IMG/VR virus record: IMGVR_UViG_3300020477_000115
Span: 1-26,014 of that record
DNA from: a virus
DNA length: 26,014 nucleotides
Reading direction: 5' to 3' (one strand)
The notes under the pieces are model-generated. The model did no database searches. It had not been told where the DNA came from and saw only the letters and a list, made by a program, of their open reading frames with translations. The translations under genes were made by a program, and so were the position numbers. Shown here in pieces: positions 23,458 to 26,014 of this stretch. Each line of letters begins with the position of its first letter. The stretch's first letter is position 1.

Positions 23458-25035
23458 TTAACTAAACATATCACCGAATATACCATCAAGTACAGCCGAA
23501 CCTAATTCTGCCATAAAGATATCATTCTTTTTTGTTTCATACATACTCTGGTCAAAATTACTTGATTGTGCAAACATTGCTACATCATGTGAACGCTGTT
23601 TCGCATTTTCTGCAGTTTGTAAAGCCCAAGATGCTTCATCTCTATAGCGTTGCCATAATTGATTTAGAGCAGTTTGATTCATCTCTAATAAATTTAATGC
23701 ATTTAATCTATTAGATTCATTTTGAACAGTAGTGTTAGCTGTATTAATTTGTCTTCGCCATGCAGCGTTACTTTGATTTATTTGTAATGTCATATTAGCA
23801 TTAAATTTATCTCGTGCATCTTGCATAGCAGCAGTAAATCTACTAGCTGTATTCTTTTGGTCAGCGTTAAATTGTTCAGTAGCAGCTAATCTATTTTTAT
23901 TAGCATTCTCTGCTTGAACACCTAGCTCTGCAAAAAATTGGTCTACTTCATTCTGTGATTTTGCATTAAATTGTAAAGCCGCATTCTGTGCAGCTTGGTC
24001 TTTCCATAGAGATTGTAACTTTCCATTGTAGTTTAATTCATTTGTTTTTTGGTCATTAGTCAAGTTTTGAACATCTATAGAAAGAAATGCTCGTGCATTA
24101 TTAATTGCTGCTTGTGTTTTAGCATCCATTTCTAATTTGTCCATGGCTGCATAAGTCATAGCATTTTGTAATACTGCTTGTTGTTCGTGTTTTAAATTTT
24201 GTAATTGAATTGCCGCATATTTTTGAGCATCAGCTTGGGCTATAGGAATAGCTGATTCCATAACAGCTTGTGTCATTGCTGCTGCTGCCATACTAGAAGC
24301 ACCTAATCCACGTTGAGCCATTATTGCTGATACTTTTTGTACAGCAGGTGATGCCCACGCAGGCATTTGTGTTCCTGATTGAACAGCATTAAAGAGTTGT
24401 TCTAATTGATAAGTAACAGTAGCTTTGGGGTCTAATGTACCTGTTTGTGCTGCTACTTGAGATTGTTGTGATACAGCACCTTGTATATTTCCTATTTGAG
24501 CTTGTGAAGATAAAGCCCCTTGTGCTGCCTGTGCAGTTAAACTGTTATTAGGTACATAAGCGGAATAAGTTTGTGCTGTTTGTGATTGAGGTACAGATAT
24601 ATCTAAGCTACCAGTTGGAGCCGTATCTGTAGTTACACTAGGAGTTGTACCTAATGTTTGACTACTCAAAATTTCTGGAGTTTTTTCAGTAACTAAAGTT
24701 GGAGATATTGAAGTTCCTGTGGGAAGAGTAGGTGATTTAGGTTGACCAGTTGTAGGGTCAATACCTGCCTGTTCTGTTAATGCTTCCTCAGTAGCTGTTT
24801 TTATATCTGGAGGAGTAGTACCACCAGTTTGCATCTTAATAGCACCACCTTTTTTTGCTTCTAAAATAGGATTACCTTCTCTATCAAATCCAATAATAGA
24901 ATCTTTTGATTTCATATATTCAGTAAATTCTGCTAAACCTTCATCATCACCTTTAGATTTTAGTGTATTATAAATTCCATGTAATCGTTTTATTCTATTT
25001 GGATTTAATTGCTGTTCTTCTTTTGGTATTGCCAT
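23458..25035 (-). CDS. Ala/Gln-rich putative internal virion protein (525 aa)
   Basis: The N-terminus contains a KKGGAIKMQTGG motif (about 64-75), a lysine-glycine patch I recall from many marine phage proteins. A Pro/Thr/Ser-rich disordered linker follows (75-200), then an Ala-rich region with RGLGASSMAAAAMTQAVMES and a long Gln/Asn/Ala-rich helical array with near-regular repeats (FNADQK, FNANMT, INQSNAAW). Such helical arrays are typical of gp14-like internal virion or ejection proteins. The start has AAGGA about nine bases upstream. Confidence 0.65.
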   Translation of the reverse strand: MAIPKEEQQLNPNRIKRLHGIYNTLKSKGDDEGLAEFTEYMKSKDSIIGFDREGNPILEAKKGGAIKMQTGGTTPPDIKTATEEALTEQAGIDPTTGQPKSPTLPTGTSISPTLVTEKTPEILSSQTLGTTPSVTTDTAPTGSLDISVPQSQTAQTYSAYVPNNSLTAQAAQGALSSQAQIGNIQGAVSQQSQVAAQTGTLDPKATVTYQLEQLFNAVQSGTQMPAWASPAVQKVSAIMAQRGLGASSMAAAAMTQAVMESAIPIAQADAQKYAAIQLQNLKHEQQAVLQNAMTYAAMDKLEMDAKTQAAINNARAFLSIDVQNLTNDQKTNELNYNGKLQSLWKDQAAQNAALQFNAKSQNEVDQFFAELGVQAENANKNRLAATEQFNADQKNTASRFTAAMQDARDKFNANMTLQINQSNAAWRRQINTANTTVQNESNRLNALNLLEMNQTALNQLWQRYRDEASWALQTAENAKQRSHDVAMFAQSSNFDQSMYETKKNDIFMAELGSAVLDGIFGDMFS

Positions 25036-25037
25036 TT

Positions 25038-25259
25038 TTATTTATCCTTTTTACTATTCTCCTTAAATAACTTTTCACCTTCTAATGTTGCTTTTAATCT
25101 CTGTATTTCTCTTTCCTTAGATTCTAAAATAAGTTCTAAGTGAGCAATACGAGTATGAGCAGCATTACGTTGTGAAGAAATTTTTTCGTTCACTGCTTGC
25201 TGTAATTCTATATTTAATTCAGCTTGCGTTTTTTGTTTTGGTTGTTGTTCAGTAGTCAT
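25038..25259 (-). CDS. Small coiled-coil protein (73 aa)
   Basis: Begins after AAGGAG at six bases. Residues about 15-60 are a clean charged heptad-like helix (HLELILESKEREIQRLKATL) with a Lys-rich end. It lies between the tail fibre and the 525-aa virion protein. It could be a scaffold or chaperone for either; no family recognised. Confidence 0.6.
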   Translation of the reverse strand: MTTEQQPKQKTQAELNIELQQAVNEKISSQRNAAHTRIAHLELILESKEREIQRLKATLEGEKLFKENSKKDK

Positions 25260-25313
25260 AGTTTCTCCTTTTTTACGACCACTCCCTATGCTTTGAAATT
25301 TTTTTTTTAGCCA

Positions 25314-26014
25314 TTAAACTGCTGTTGCTGGTACTCCATCTGACGAGACAAATGGAAATTCTGCCCACGCACAATATATCATTGTATCATCACCACCATT
25401 TATATTATCCCCTTCTTCCCAAAATTTAAATCCATTACTAAGAAAATCTAGTTGATAATATACGTGTGATTTTGTTGCATCGGCAGTATCTGCTTCAAGT
25501 CTTGTTTGCATTTCATTCCCCGCATGGATTCCATATGTTCCACCAGAATACATATGCCATGCACCAGAATTATTAACTCTTTTTATCATTACCAAAGATG
25601 GTTTGAATCCTGTCCAAATACAACGGCCATCATCATTACCATTACCTACAAAGCTACCAAATCTACTGTAGCCTTGTATTGGTGTCCAAGAATAACAGAC
25701 AATATCTTCTGATTCATTTACATCAGAGTTTCCTAAAGTAAAAATTGAGCTAGTTGGTGTTGATTTAAAATTATTATTTGTACTTGACTTTGCAGCAGTT
25801 GTCATAAATAAATATTCTGTTCCAGAAAGTGATTGATGTTGTATAACCCAATTTCCAGTTCCTGCAACAGCACCATCCCTGCTTTTAAACATAGAAAATC
25901 CGGGTACTGCACCTAATCCATGCCCGATAGTTTGGTCATCAGTATTATTTCCTGTATAAGTTATTACAGAAAATCCACTTGTTGAATCTGTTTGTACTGT
26001 TGTCGTAATATCTC
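25314..26014 (-). CDS. Tail-fibre/receptor-binding protein fragment, DUF7483-like (5' end outside window)
   Basis: The frame is open from the window edge to the stop at 25314; upstream of the ATG at 25892 the reading continues (TGFSV-like strands, then GNNTDDQTIGHGLGAVPGF), so the true start lies beyond the window. The repeat unit is typical of marine phage fibres: HGL-G-xPGF, then SRDG, a VCYSWTP and FGSFVGNGNDDG region, GFKPSLVMIKRV, and a WxEFPF ending. These C-terminal beta domains sit at the fibre tip and contact the host surface. It ends the tail-fibre gene and is transcribed ahead of the virion genes. Confidence 0.8.
   Translation of the reverse strand, partial: DITTTVQTDSTSGFSVITYTGNNTDDQTIGHGLGAVPGFSMFKSRDGAVAGTGNWVIQHQSLSGTEYLFMTTAAKSSTNNNFKSTPTSSIFTLGNSDVNESEDIVCYSWTPIQGYSRFGSFVGNGNDDGRCIWTGFKPSLVMIKRVNNSGAWHMYSGGTYGIHAGNEMQTRLEADTADATKSHVYYQLDFLSNGFKFWEEGDNINGGDDTMIYCAWAEFPFVSSDGVPATAV

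Noticed and set aside
25260-25313. Terminator after the tail-fibre gene (A/T-run near 25300)
   Set aside because: The run of A on the transcribed strand has no preceding GC stem; the downstream gene has its own good ribosome binding site in the same transcript.

Overview
The window looks like part of a low-GC, tightly packed genome of a marine short-tailed (podovirus-type) dsDNA phage. Evidence: two opposed gene blocks with almost no spacers, a T7-type endonuclease I, a family-A DNA polymerase, a TOPRIM primase and a DnaB-like helicase, plus large virion-type proteins, a tail-fibre repeat and several protein families that I recall from pelagiphages and cyanophages. The polymerase carries a DnaJ-type CxxC...CxxC zinc-finger insert ahead of its catalytic core. 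From memory, that is the hallmark described for the SAR116 phage HMO-2011 and its relatives, so I place this window with HMO-2011-type phages. The AT-rich composition would suit a low-GC alphaproteobacterial host such as SAR11, but the host is inference.

Left block, plus strand (79-9607). A small unknown gene is followed by about 480 bases without a gene that can fold into many hairpins (352-832). Then comes a replication and nucleotide-processing cascade in which most genes overlap by a few bases: primase, helicase, 3'-5' exonuclease, polymerase, a putative ssDNA-binding protein, a Fe-S RecB/AddB-type nuclease, an unknown protein, endonuclease I, a small acidic protein, a possible PD-(D/E)XK-like protein, a 2-oxoglutarate/Fe(II) oxygenase, a DUF6378-like protein and two small unknowns. 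Exonuclease and polymerase are separate, overlapping genes, split exactly at the interdomain linker.

The two blocks meet tail to tail with stop codons overlapping by four bases (9604-9607).

Right block, minus strand (26014 down to 9604). In transcription order: a tail-fibre fragment cut by the window edge, a coiled-coil protein, five virion-like proteins (525, 232, 190, 793 and 1550 aa), then a dense run of about ten membrane, secreted or tiny genes (15120-10136), and last a small heat-shock protein. The envelope run includes a three-TM holin-like protein, TM/coiled-coil proteins, small cysteine-paired exported proteins, a 619-aa extremely acidic exported protein, and two tiny genes (25 and 35 aa) found by reading ribosome binding sites.

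The most interesting signals are: (1) a ROSE-like RNA thermometer in the 5' leader of the phage hsp20 gene, where a UCGCU motif pairs with the Shine-Dalgarno around a bulged G; (2) the structured geneless stretch 352-832; (3) the envelope-targeted gene run; (4) the split exonuclease/polymerase with zinc-finger insert. No terminase, portal, capsid, RNA polymerase, endolysin, integrase, tRNA or CRISPR array is visible, so the window is only part of a genome.
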